A stretch of 64,000 bases of DNA from Oxytricha trifallax. Its lineage: Eukaryota > Ciliophora > Spirotrichea > Sporadotrichida > Oxytrichidae. The number at the start of each line of letters is the position of its first letter. Position 1 is the stretch's first letter. Shown here in pieces: positions 13,274-25,049 of the stretch. Location of the stretch: positions 62,001-126,000 of the forward strand of contig ARYC01000095.1 of NCBI GenBank assembly GCA_000711775.1. The letters run 5' to 3'. The position numbers and the translations under genes were made by a program. Under the pieces are notes generated by a model. That model worked only from the letters and a program-made list of their open reading frames with translations, was not told the DNA's origin and made no database searches.

Positions 13274-16187
13274 TCATTCTGCTTGATTTTGTTCAGGTTT
13301 TGGGTTCGCCTTGTACTTGCTGAGCATTGATAACAAGTTAGGGTTACCTGCTAAAGCTTTCTACTTTTCTTCTTCAGCCTTTTTGCGATTCTCTTCAATT
13401 CTACGCTACATCTCAAGTTGTCTCTTTTAAGCCTCTTCATCTCGAGCTTGATTATTGCCTTAGTCAACTTCCATTTTAGTCTCATTTTTAGGTTATTAAT
13501 TTCTTAAGGGCACTGATAGATGCACGCTATCATTTTATCTTGAAGATTTTTAATCATAATCATCATCAAGATTAGAATGAGTAAAATTCCCTCTCTTTCT
13601 ATGCTTAATTTCAGAATCATCATCTTCATGTTAATCATGATGTCTCATTCTCTTTTATGGCAAAGATGAAGTCTCCTCCTTAATTTCAATCTTTGAATTA
13701 ACATTATCTTTGGAAGAGGTGATACCAAGGTTTTAGTCATCCTTCTGAATTGATATTTTGATTTTGTTATCTTGTTAGGGTTAATGCTACCTTGATTTGT
13801 CATGAGCCTTTTAATCCCTTCTCCTCATTAAATCCTGAAAATCTGAATCATCAGGTTCTTTAGCGATCTTAATTTTATTCTAAGACCCAGATGCAAGAGG
13901 GATAGAAATTCTATCACCATTTATTTAAGCAGACGAACCATCCAATTCGCTTGACCTTCTTTTCTCTTCTTCGCTTCTTCTGCTTGGCTACCCACTACTG
14001 CTGCTCTCTTGCTTGTACTTTTTATCGTCTTTTCTTCCGTTTTTATTAAGCTTATCTTTGAGTGCTTGAATTTGTCTCTCCTTCTCTTCCCTCTCTTTTT
14101 ACTCTTTCTAGGCCTACCTCATTCTAAGCTCTTTTCTTCTCCTTTCTTCGTCTTGCTTGCGTCTTTGTACTTCTCTATCACCAACGATTGTTTGCAAAAT
14201 GTCCTCTGAAGCTAAATCTGCTCTCACTTTAGATCTTGCAAGTTCATCTTCATTGGGGACAATGACGTTGTCTGGAGGGTTGAAAGGAGGCTTCCCGCCT
14301 GATTTATTGTAGTTCCCTCCCCCTTGGTGGTGCCCTTGATTATACTTTTAAGTCTATCTCGGATTCCATACTGATTTGTTCCCTTGATAAGCTTGAGTTT
14401 AATGTGGGAGCAAGGGAATTTCTCTGTCCAGTATATCATTTCCCTTATTTCTTTGCTTTGAGCCACTTATGTTTTCACCAGTTAGATCCCATTTCTTCTA
14501 ATACTCTTACTTGAATTCTTGGATGAATTTATCTGAGATCTCGCTGTCCTATAAAATACGAATATTAGTGTTAAAATATATAATGAAATTTAAGTGCTTA
14601 CTTCAAGAATCTTCTTAAGGTACTACTGTCTATAGATAGCTATAGCTTCATTAGATTTTACTAAATAATTTAAAAATCTATCCTCATCAGCCAAGATCTT
14701 TTGATTTATTAAATCCCCAAATTAATAGTTTAATTTTCCCTCTCTTTGAATTTAACATTAACTTATTAAATTAAAAAGATTTAGTGTAAAAAAGGGTTGT
14801 ATTTTTAAATAGTACAGTAAAAAATATATAAAATTTAGGCAGTCAGCTTATCATACAGATTTTACAAATAATTAATGATCTTTCCTGGTTTAGCCTTTGC
14901 AATATCTGTACAAACAAGATACTGAGTCTATAGAGTATATTAACTTAAATTATATTTTCTTACATTAATTAATGGAGAGGAATTGTATGGCTTTATCAAT
15001 AGCACGTTGTTAAATATGTTTGAAAGCAAGTAAATAAAGCTCACTGTGAAATTGGTGAATGATTCCTTGAGCTCAAATAGAAATACTATATTTAAAATTT
15101 TGATAAAACTCTAAGATAAGAGAACCCTTAGCTTAGAGAGTTTTCAGAGCCAAGATAGTATGTTACAAGGTTTAGAGGCGGTAGTTTCTTTCATCAATTG
15201 CATTGTCATCTAACCCTCCAAAATACAACATCACTCCAAACTCTGTTTCCTCTTCTATTATTGCTAATATAAATAGAGATAATTAAACAATTTTCATTAA
15301 ATTATAGAGCAACTATCTTCTCCATCTATTTCAAGGTTATTTGCTGATTTTAAATTGAACCCAAATCATCAATCTCTTTATGTAAATTGACCATAACTTT
15401 CTCTTTGTCTAAGCTTTACAAGGCTCCAAGAGCACTACCAAATTATATCTCCTTGCTTTCATTATTAGCATCCAAACTAAGAGTATATAAGCATGGATAC
15501 TCAGGGTCTTACTCCTATCTCATTATCAAATTGAAAAGAATAAACTCTGCTGCCTAGTTTATTTTTGCTGAGTCATTAACCAAAAGACTAAAATAAGCAT
15601 CTTTCTTTAAATTAGACTGTACTATAAATGGTAGTTGAGAGTGAATCTAGGCGAATTCAAGAGATCCCTCATGATGGAAGATATTTGGCTAATTTAAATG
15701 CTTGAATATATTGACTTTATCAAATTTATCTGAGAAGTCACTCACGGATTAGGCTTCAGTTAAACCTTACTACAATTTGTTTCTGATATCATTTCTAGAG
15801 TAAAGTTCTAAAGACTTCTAGTGCTCTTGTGAATCTTGAGATATCCTTGTTGATAGGAAATTGTCAATATCTGGTAGAAATTTCAAAAGCTCATCCGGTG
15901 TGACTTGCTTAGGATTCTAAAACTCCTTTACTTCTAGCTTTAAAAATAAAAATATTGTAATCTTAATAGGTCTGAAGATAGTTACAGTTTTCTTTGGGAT
16001 CAAACTTTGCTTTTAACTAGCATTGCTTTAGGAGGAATCTCTTAGTGATTCTCTGACTGCATCCCTTTAAGAAATAAGAGCTGGGTTATCTAAATCAATG
16101 ACTTCTTGATGAGCGACTCCTCCTTGTATTGATATTTTATATGAATTTAAATGTGTTTTTCTTAGTCGGCATATTGAGAATTTTCAT
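13274..16187 (-). CDS. FtsJ/CMTR-like methyltransferase-fold protein with charged C-terminal tail
   Basis: Proposed start ATG at 16187. The first few hundred residues contain LVNDSAKINQAAEFIL at about 15570, which sits like the SAM-binding start of FtsJ folds. Near 15210-15000 is YRLQTLQHTILALKTLQ, then GSLILELKESFTNFTVSFI and YLLAF after removal of a 37 bp IES. This matches the cap 2'-O-methyltransferase pattern where a Leu/Gln-rich helix precedes GG-x-F-V-x-K and a hydrophobic FTPFS-VGL-IYLL strand. The position of the usual catalytic Lys appears to be Glu, so activity is uncertain. The tail (14470-13274) is rich in Arg, Glu, Gln and Lys, with long charged helices, and ends NPKPEQNQAE at TGA 13274-13276. 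The first junction, near 16150, needs an IES or intron to stay in frame. The family call is moderate. Confidence 0.5.
15072..15111. other. 37 bp IES with GAG/CTC pointer
   Basis: On the gene strand, TTAGAG is followed by a 37 bp AT-rich insert that ends TTTGAG before CTCAAG. On the + strand the CTC copies are at 15072-15074 and 15109-15111. Deleting the insert plus one GAG joins GSLILE to LKESFTNFTVSFIYLL in frame. Left in place, it gives an in-frame TGA. It has no GT...AG ends that keep the frame, so it is not a good intron. Confidence 0.75.
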
Positions 16188-16189
16188 TT

Positions 16190-16830
16190 TAAATAAATAA
16201 CGTTTAATTTTGCTATTGTTTACATACAATTATTAAATTACAATCATTTAGAATAAGTCTGTGTTCGATATTTTCATCTATTTTAATAGTATGAATTCAT
16301 CATGTTTTAAGATTATAGGCCCATTGAGAAGGGCTGTGATAGCATTTAAGAGGCATTAGATTCTAATCTCTTATTATTTAATTATGAATTTACCCTCGTG
16401 TTGCTGTTAAACTATAAAAATCTTTTACATTAAGAGGTTTTAATTAAACAAGTTTACTATTTTATTTTGCTATATTTGGAAGAGGCACTGCTCCTGCTTA
16501 TCCGTCAAGAATATGCTAAGCTGAAGATCTAAAGTTAATGTCAATAATATATAAAACCCTGTTGATTTAAATAAACATGAGATGGGAATAATTTTCTAGA
16601 GCAAAATCAATTATATCTATTTAAGTAAAATTTTAGATTAATCACTAATATTTAAAATAAATACAATAGTATAAGATTATCAAAAAAGATTAAGCTTGTT
16701 CAAATTTAAAACTATCTTCTCAATATATTAAATATTAAATTTGCCAAAATCTCTGATAAATTAGAGACTAGATTTATTAAAACCACAATTTAATCCTCAA
16801 CAACCTCAAAGTCTAAGATTACAAAATTTA
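16190..16830. other. Spacer between FtsJ-like and CK1 genes
   Basis: About 640 bp, AT-rich, holding no convincing gene. A short GC-richer piece at 16480-16545 (reading GRGTAPAYPSRI on the + strand) stands out but is too short to assign. It may belong to the tail of the kinase gene in another frame or be a stray segment. Confidence 0.5.
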
Positions 16831-16831
16831 T

Positions 16832-18565
16832 TCATTATTTTTGTGTATATTTTAATTCAAAATATAATGAGGTTTTATTATCTTACTTAAATTCATTCCT
16901 CATTTATCTGTTCTTCATTTACTAGTCATTCGACATTTTGTTCTGTTGCAGATAGAATTAATTGGATGTAGACTGGCCTTAAGTCAAGCTTTGAAGCATA
17001 TTCGTATTTTCCACGCTTGGTTACCTGCCGTTACTGTTATATTTCATCATAATATCATTAGGATTTCTAATCATTGAGGCACTTTCTCTTAGTTTAGATT
17101 GAATAATAGGTTGCTATTGAACAGGTTGGTAATCGTTGTTATATTAGAAGTTGCCAGTAATAGTCTGCAGACCTTAAACAAGTGATGAATTGTTTTAGAG
17201 ATCTCGGTGCTAGTTTTGCTAAGTGTTATTCGCTCGATTTGCTTAGTCGATTGTGTTCTTTTTCTCTTCTTCTACTCTTTGTGTGTTTCTGGTGCTTGCA
17301 GCAAGTCGTTACTTCATAGCTTGCTTTTTCAAGATCCAATCATACATAAAATCAAAGTCAAAACCCTCTCTTACGAAAAGCTCTCTAAACATTGAGATGA
17401 CTTATTGATAATCAGGCTTCTCCTCAAATTTTAGCTTTCTGCTATAATTTAGATACTATTGAAATTCTTTTGGATAACCAGCTGTTAAATCCTCAATACT
17501 GGTTACAGCTTTCTTAATCTTAATTTACTCATATTTTTCTTCTTTAGTTTTAGCTGGCAGACCTTGCCATGGTAAATTACCTCTCAAGAAATACATGAGA
17601 ACTATTCCAATTTACTCCAAGTCATCTCTTCTAGCTTGTTCGATACCAAGATGAGTATTTAAACTGGCATATCTGGCTGTACCTGTAAGAGATTTGTTAT
17701 CTTTGAAAGAGATATGTCTTCCGGTTTTCGGATCCTTATAACGTTTCGCCAATCCGAAATCAATTATATAGATTATATGCTGATTTTTGCCAGAGCCAAT
17801 TAGATAATTATCGGGTTTTATATCTCTATGCAGGAACCCATTTTAATGCACAAACTCGATCCTTTACAACTAAATATGTAAATTATTACGAAATGTAGTG
17901 AGTTACCATTTGAATAGCAATCATAAGTACAGTTTTCAATGTAAATTTTCTTCTGCAATATTCGAAAAGCTCCTCAAGAGATGGACCCAATAAATCAATT
18001 ACCATGACGTTATAATCTCCTTCTTAAGAGTAATAGTATAATTTTGGTAATCCAACTATATATTTATCAATAAGATTTCCTAATAAGTACAATTTAAATT
18101 ACCTGCACCATCAAAGATCTTGTATAACTTTGCTTCATAGTATAGCTAAGGGTATTTAGTTTTAGCGGGTTCCTAAGATAAGATAAAAAACAATGATTTA
18201 TATAATACCAATTTTATTGCACATTTAAAAATCCAAAATTTATTTTTAAAATCAATTTAATAATTGTATTGAATTAAAAATATCTCGTATATAGGAGTAG
18301 TCATTTATAAACTATAAATAACAATTAATATGATTTGATTCTTCTCCAGTTTTCAAGTTAATTCCTAAAAATTAAAATATCATAAATTATGAAATGTTTT
18401 TATTTAATTTACCTTTGTATATTTCTCCAAAAGCTCCACTCCCAACTTTCTTTATCATTTTATACTTGTCTCCAATTTTGAGCTCAAGTCTACAAATTAA
18501 GATTTAATGAAATGAGTTATAGAATTGATTTTATTTAGAAGAAGTTACTTGTTTGTATTATTCAT
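16832..18565 (-). CDS. Casein kinase 1 (CK1) Ser/Thr kinase
   Basis: Start ATG at 18565 (MNNTNK). A GTAAC/TAG intron follows, then [20 protein letters not shown] (glycine loop). The segment GINLKTGEE is joined to [15 protein letters not shown] only after removing an IES and an intron (18185-18340); CAIKL carries the ATP-binding Lys. [14 protein letters not shown] (catalytic loop), [16 protein letters not shown] (DFG) and [15 protein letters not shown] with [12 protein letters not shown] are CK1 signatures; the SIN-type motif replacing APE is diagnostic. The kinase domain ends near 17330 and a Gln/Asn-rich tail runs to a TGA at 16832-16834. A donor-like GTAAGATAA near 16887 could remove part of the tail. 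The gene is divergent from the USP gene, with 169 bp between start codons. Confidence 0.9.
18223..18340. other. IES splitting the CK1 ATP-binding strand (pointer AAT)
   Basis: On the coding strand GGAGAAGAAT is followed by an insert of about 115 bp ending TTTAAAT before GTGCAATAAAATTG. Joining at AAT gives GEE-CAIKL, the VAIK motif of the kinase; the + strand ATT copies are at 18338-18340 and 18223-18225. The next 35-40 bp (GTATTATAT...TTAG) behave as a normal intron leading to [10 protein letters not shown]. Without these removals the kinase lacks its Lys. Confidence 0.7.
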
Positions 18566-18734
18566 GTTTTTCTTTATTATTTTTATAATTTCTATAATAT
18601 TTCATTAATCTTTTACAAATAGTTGCAATAAGAATGATATAATTCAAAAAATACCTTTATTTTAATTCAATGAATATCAATTTATTGTTTGAAATAAATT
18701 GTGAAATTTAAGTATAATCAAATTTGATATAAAA
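18566..18734. promoter_or_regulatory. Short divergent intergenic region between CK1 and USP
   Basis: Only 169 bp separates the two start codons. It is AT-rich with no recognisable motif. It must contain both 5' ends and, if the genes are on separate macronuclear chromosomes, both telomere-addition sites. That role is inferred from position only. Confidence 0.4.
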
Positions 18735-21700
18735 ATGGGAAATAGTCAAGCGAAAAAAAGATAGATCAGAGTCGCCAATGTAATGGGTAGACTCTCTAAA
18801 GCAGACAAACAAAATCTCAAGGATGCTTTCGATCGTATTTAAGACAGACAGGTGAGTAAATTGTGAAATAATAATTAAAATTTAAAGAGTTCAGTTTTGA
18901 TTGAAATCATCTTTCATAAACTGAACGCTGTGTAATTTCCTCGCATGAAATTAATTTTTCAATGACTAATCAACAATTTTAGGTCATAAATGATTATCAA
19001 TTTCGCATTGAAGTTCTGGGTCCATAAGTGCCAGATAGTATTGGTTTGAAACTTATGCAACTATTCTCATCTGAGGAGTAAATACCTGAAGTTTTGAATT
19101 ACGAAGTAAGTTAAAAAATTATTGATTGAATTTCAGCTTATTAAAATGCTGTTGAAAAATGTTAATGACTGCGATTTCAATTATTATCGAATACTATGGC
19201 ATTCCATTTTTTACCATTGATACATTTGAATAATATATTTTATAGGATCTCTTGGCATGCTACGTTGTTTTTAAGTATGGGAGACCAGAAGAAATGGGGC
19301 AGATATGTTTCGAAATAATGAGAATGAGTTCCCCTTAAGAATATCTTTCTAGAGAACATATTTCATTATTTGGAGGGTTAAGATTTTAATCAAAAAGTTA
19401 TAACTATATTATTACAATAATTACTTATTTAATCGAAAAAAAACTTGGTAATTAATTAAATTAAATTAAATTAATTTAGTTGTGTTTAAGTTTTAGTCAT
19501 TTATTTGAGTTTTTTTATATTCTTTTTAATTTTATGAAAAGAGAGTTGATTAAAACGTTAAAAGATGGTTAAAGCATTTAAGTATTTTCTATTTTTTGCC
19601 ACTGATATTATTTCAAAACTTATTTGGTATTCATACAGTCCCCATTATTTGTTGAAAAACTTGAAGAATTGAATGAATAGCAAATATAAACATTCTATGC
19701 AAAGACTGAGTTTGATCCAAGGCTTCCCATTAAGAAAAATATATTTTAGTATTTATTAAGAGAGAGGAGTTCGTCCAAGCGTTCAGGAGAGTTTAGCACA
19801 TGCCTATTTTTACTTGGCTCTAGTCTATTATAGAAGGCTATAAAAAGGAAAATATGAATATTGACGAGACAAATCTCAAGCATGTCTCCCTATCAAAGTA
19901 GTTGACAATTTACATATAAATTCATGAAACCATCTATAATATAATTGGTAATATATTGAACGATTTCCTAGGAAAAGACAAAAAATGAAACTGAAAGTTT
20001 GGGTTTCACTTCTCAAGAGCATGACAGCATGCAAGAATTTTTTAACAAAGAAATTAAAAAGAGTGATGCTAAGGAAGTTTTGACTGCAATTTAAATACTA
20101 TTTAAAGACATAAGAAATGGAAGAATGAAAAGGTATTTTGTAGAGGCTCTCACTAAAAATGTAATAATAACTGCCTTTTTATTTCTTATAGAAAGTACTT
20201 GACTTTAAATACCTGACTAATTTGGCGTTTTTCATTTGTAAAGAAAATGACACAAAGAAGAAGTTAGAGTTCTTATTTGATTTATTTTCTCAGCACACTG
20301 ATTCAATGAAAAAGTAAAAATAAAAATCTTTAATAACATATTTAGGCGTTAATTGAGGGACTTTGCCGAAATCTTCAAACTAGGATAGAGCTTTTTCCAA
20401 GCTAGAGGTTAATAAATGACTTTGTCAGAATTTTTAGATGATACTTTGACCATGAATTTAGATTTCAGTGTTTATGAAAAGACAAAATACATCATGATAG
20501 CTATGATGGGCTTAAACCCTTCGGACGAGGATGAGGAAAGAGAAGCTATACTCTCAGCTTTAAATAATAATCATAGTGTCGAGGGATTTATTCAAGACCA
20601 TTTAGACACTGAGGATACTTTCTATGTTATTGAGAAGAATTTTTATGAAGCATGGACTATGAACGTAGGCTTTGTAGATGACAAGTCCTACATCATTAAG
20701 AAGGAAAAAATTGATGTTATTGATAATGCAAGCCTAATGGAGCCTATGCATGAGTTAAGAATTAAAGATGAATTAGCTTATGGAGATAAATTCATTCTAG
20801 TGCCTAGATTCGTATTTTATCCTCTCTCTAAGTGGTATAAAATGACCAAAGTCATTGAGAGAAAAGTTATTAGCTATAAGACTGATAAGAAAAGAGCGCT
20901 TAATTTATTTAAGCAAAGAAAGTCAGTTACTGGCTCAATGATTATTGCGGGATCTTCACAATCAGTCCCTGATCCATTCTTCAAAACAATTGGAGAGACT
21001 ACATTAACAAAAAGTATAATTCTCAAAATATTTTGCTTTTGTTTTTTTAAAGATTTGAACTTGAAGTATATCCCAAATTCTTCTATTATGAAAGAATAAC
21101 AGAGAAGGGTGAAAGACCACATTTAAAAGCATTAGTAAATTAAAAGATAGACTAGAATTATGTAAAGAAAGTTTTGAAGAGTGATAAACTTCCATTTTAT
21201 GAAATGTTAGTTTCAAGAAAGTAGACTTTTGATGATATTCTAAAGGATATCTCAGTAACTTTCAAAGAAAACTACAAGAGAGGAAGGCTATTTTTTGAAT
21301 GAATTTATTCTTATATTTCTATGGATTGAAGATTAAGTTATAAGTGGAGCCAAACTGGAAACAACCCTAGAAGAATATGGTATAGCAATAGGCCAAGTAA
21401 TTTATGTTGAATATGCTAACTAAAACAATCAATGGCCCACAGATAAAGTAAGTGCTGCTCCCTCTTCAGGAAACAAAACAATTTCTACTCATCCCTCTGG
21501 TCCATCAGATGGAGGGGTAATTAAGAATGTAGAAGATTATAGAACTGTCGGTCTGTACAATCTTGGAAATAGTAAGTAAATTTAATTTTTTCTTAAATAA
21601 TTATAGCTTGCTACATGAATTCCGCTCTTTAATGCCTTGCAAACACTAAGTTCTTCTATGAGTACTTTATATAAGAAAAAAGGTATATGAAATAAATGAA

Positions 21701-24126
21701 CATTAAAAATAAACTTGGTCACTAAGGAGAACTTGCATCTAACTTTGCTTAACTTGTATGAACATAATTTAATCTTAAAGACTTTATAGATGTAAAAAAT
21801 GTATTTAGAAGGTGGAAGAGTTGTTATTCCCAAAGAATTTAAGGGAGCTATAGCTACTATAAGTGAGTAATTTGCAGGCTATGATCAATAAGACTCTTAG
21901 GAATTTCTGTTTTTCTTACTTGATGGTCTTCACGAAGAATTAAACTTACGTTTAGAAAAGCCGTATGCAGAGAATCCAAACAGTGATGATAGAAAAATCG
22001 TAGAGCTTGGCTTAGAGTAATGGTCAAACACTCTTAGAAGAGATTGGTCATTTATATTTTTCCTGTTCTATGGTCAACTAAAAAGTACATTAAACTGCTA
22101 AAAGTGCAATAAAATATCTACCACATTTGATATTTTCACAAATATTCCACTATCATTGCCTGAGCCCTCTAAAATTCTACTTAATGTAGTAATATACAGA
22201 TTACCTAATGAAATAAAGGATATGTTATAAGGAAATAGAGCAACCTCTATGCTAAAGAGAATTGATTCAAGATAATCTGAAGCTTTTGATAGACCTCAAT
22301 AACTGTTATTTGATTGACTATATTTTTTAATCACAAGTTGAAAGAGGTCCAAGCAATATTTTTAAGATTTAAGAATCACTTAAGTATATAACTAATGATC
22401 AACCAATACACATCGCCATTAGAGTAGATAAGGATGCTAAAATTTCTCAAATAATTTAAGAAGTTTGCGAAATAAAAGAAGTTAATATAGACATATACTA
22501 GAAGACATCAAATTTAGTACTTTTCTCTTAGATTAAAGGAGTGATTAGAGGTATCTTTAATCCAGAGTTACGCCTTTCAAATTACAATTTACTAAACAAT
22601 GAAATAGAAGCCATTGAAGTATTAAACAATAAAGGTAGAGACACTATAAGAGATTACTATAGGAGAGATGAAAATGCAATGGAAATGCTTAAAACTCCAC
22701 ATCTTTCTTGTCTGCTAACTAATTCTCAAAGAAATGAAGAAAAGACGCCATAAATGAATGCATAGTAAACCATGAATGGCAGAAAAAAGAACCCTAGACA
22801 AGGTAAAGACTCTTAGAAATATAGTTAGCTTAATATTTTTATTGCTTAAAATTTGTTATAAGTGAGACCAAAGATGGACAAATGTTAAATTTTCAATAAC
22901 TACAACGTCTTCTTGGACAGATATACAGAGTACGAAGACAATGATGAGATTCCAGATGATGTCTATGTAGTAGCTTACCACAGACGTTTCTTGAAAAAGC
23001 AATACTTTTTCTTCAATCCTTATTAACCTCAGCTTCTCTCCACTCCCATAATTTTCATTTTGCCAACTAAACCAACAGGAAGGCGAGTTTATGAAGAAGT
23101 ATGGGCTGTTGCCTAGAACATTCTAAAGAAGAATTCAATATATCATAATAAGCAAAATTTATGGTGGGAAGCTAAGAATTGGAGAGAAAAAATGGATAAG
23201 AAAGAGGGTGAGATATCGTAGTTTAAACCTTTTGTTCTAAAGACAGTGGATAGATTAGGCTATAATTGTATGCAATGCTCATGGATGAAAATATGTGCTG
23301 GTTGTATCTTGCCTCCAACTGAAGACTTTATTGATGATTTTGTGAAACAAATTCATCTTGCGATCGAATGGAACTCATCAGTAATTGAAGACGACTATAA
23401 TCCATAGTCAAATGAAGTTATACATCATCCATCAACTCAAGACAAGCAAATCATTGATGAAGATTAAGTGAATCTATCAATAAATAAGTATTTAAGTAAA
23501 ATAGATTTAGCCTATTTTTTATAAATGCAATTATTATTGTAAATCTAGAGGATTGTTTGAGAAAGTTCCATGAAGTCGAAGAAATAAGTGAAAAAGACAA
23601 TATTTATTGTAGCACCTGCAAAGAACCTTAAAGTCACTTGAAAAAATTAGAAATTTTTAGACCTCCCCCAATTTTGATTGTCCAACTGAAGCGATTCAAA
23701 TTCAACAATTAATCGAGAAACAAGCTCAATACTTTAGTCGAGTTCCCACTTTACAATTTAGACGTGAGCACTTTCGTAACAGATGTTGATTTCCTGAATA
23801 ACAGCGACATCGAATAGAAATACGATTTATATGCCATGATTAATCACTATGGAAACTTGTCTTTTGGTCACTATATTAGCATAGTAAAGAATTTCTAGGA
23901 CGGTAAATGGTATAAATATGACGACTCAGCTCGTATACCTATCCCAGAGGAACAAATTCAGAAAGATTTTGCTTACATATTATTCTACGTGAGGAAAGAC
24001 TTGGCGCACAAAAACCTAAATGATATTATGCCAAGTATTAAAGAATTGTTCCCTGGAAAGCCAGTTAAGACGGAGACAGGCTCTGGCTTTGTAAAACACG
24101 TTAGAGTTACTAAGATAAAACATTGA
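18735..24126 (+). CDS. Ubiquitin-specific protease, USP32/USP15-like, with N-terminal Gly-2
   Basis: Deubiquitinating cysteine protease. It starts MGNSQAKKRQ, so Gly-2 could be myristoylated as in USP32-like proteins. The N-terminal region (18735-20400) has helical motifs like the EF-hand-like region of USP32. DUSP- and ubiquitin-like regions lie at 20420-21460. Cys box: VGLYNLGNT-CYMNSALQCL, with Cys-adjacent codons split by a 36 nt GTAAGT intron at about 21571-21606. QQDSQEFLFFLLDGLHEEL is the second block (about 21890). Zn-finger-like CxxC pairs occur at about 22110 and 23270 (CMQCSWMKICAGC). The His box is NHYGNLSFGHYISIVKN (about 23850), followed by WYKYDDSARI and the C-terminus at TGA 24124-24126. 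Several introns or IESs interrupt it, for example around 19390-19640 and 23490-23560. All catalytic residues are present. Confidence 0.88.
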
Positions 24127-24303
24127 GCTAAAAGAATTTAAAAATATATAATTTTGCTTATTACTAAAATTATTTTTCACTCTATAATTTAATTAAAAGA
24201 TTATAAAACAATGTCTCTCTTTTCATAAAAAAACTATTAATATCCTATATTTTTATAGGCAAGTATTACAATTTAGGGGTTAGTTTCTAAGGAAGCAACT
24301 AAT

Positions 24304-24812
24304 ATGTTCAAAGTATCATTTGAGAATGGCAAAGACACTCAACTAATCACGTAAGTTTTATCATCATATTTATCAAATTTCGTATAGAAAAGAGGCTATT
24401 TTAGAAGAACATGACAGTAATGAGCTGATCTTTGATGCAAAAGATATAGAGGAGATTCAAATAAAAAAGAAAGAAAAACTAATAGAAAAATAGAGATAAA
24501 AACGTCGTCGAAGCTGTCTCTTCTGCTCTAAAACTATGATGTTTATTGGAGCAGGACAGGATAACAATATTATTCACTAAAATTTTAATATACCGAATAA
24601 ATATTTGCAAATAAATTATGAACAAAAAGTTTGTTTATTTAACCAAAATATTGCCTTTAAATTTGAACCTATTAAAATCATTGAAAATAATATTTTTTTA
24701 TAGTAATGGAAATGCCCCAGGATAAAAAAAGAGAGCGGGTAATGGAAAGAGAAGAACATTAAAACAGAGCATTGCTAGGAGTAGTGGCATGTCCTAATGT
24801 GGAATTTTTTGA
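24304..24812 (+). CDS. Small basic protein, unrecognised
   Basis: ATG at 24304 (MFKVSFENGKDTQLIT), one GTAAGT...TATAG intron at about 24350-24387, then KEAILEEHDSNELIFD, a Lys/Arg-rich stretch and a Cys pair (KRRRSCLFCSK), then GAGQDNN. Joining over an AT-rich insert at AAT (24566-24568 and 24705-24707) continues with GNAPGQKKRAGNGKRR to TGA 24810-24812. The basic tail and single CxxC suggest a nucleic-acid-binding or small regulatory protein, but nothing definite. It lies 178 bp after the USP gene on the same strand. Confidence 0.55.
24566..24707. other. IES with AAT pointer in the small basic protein gene
   Basis: A 139 bp AT-rich insert lies between GATAACAAT and AATGGAAATGCC. Deletion at the repeated AAT (24566-24568, 24705-24707) keeps the frame DNN-GNAPGQ. 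AAT is short and could match by chance, so the exact junction is provisional. Confidence 0.5.
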
Positions 24813-25049
24813 ATACTTATATTATAATATACTATCTAAGTTTGCTATTAAAAATTAACAGGGAATTATTTTCATAGATAAATATATAGGGGAGGTGATA
24901 ATTATTTTTTTAAGTCTGAATGTCTTAATTTAAAGTTAGCTTTAGCTTAGTTTTATCAAATGTATTCACTATAAACAATAGAATTTGAAAAGTACATGAT
25001 CGTCTATCAATATCGTCTTTTTCATACTTCTATATTACTATAATCTAAC

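Noticed and set aside
14224..14466. Minus-strand ORF starting MAQSKEIREM
   Set aside because: Out of frame with the methyltransferase-like gene. The adjacent frame on the same strand continues the gene on both sides with TAA/TAG as Gln.
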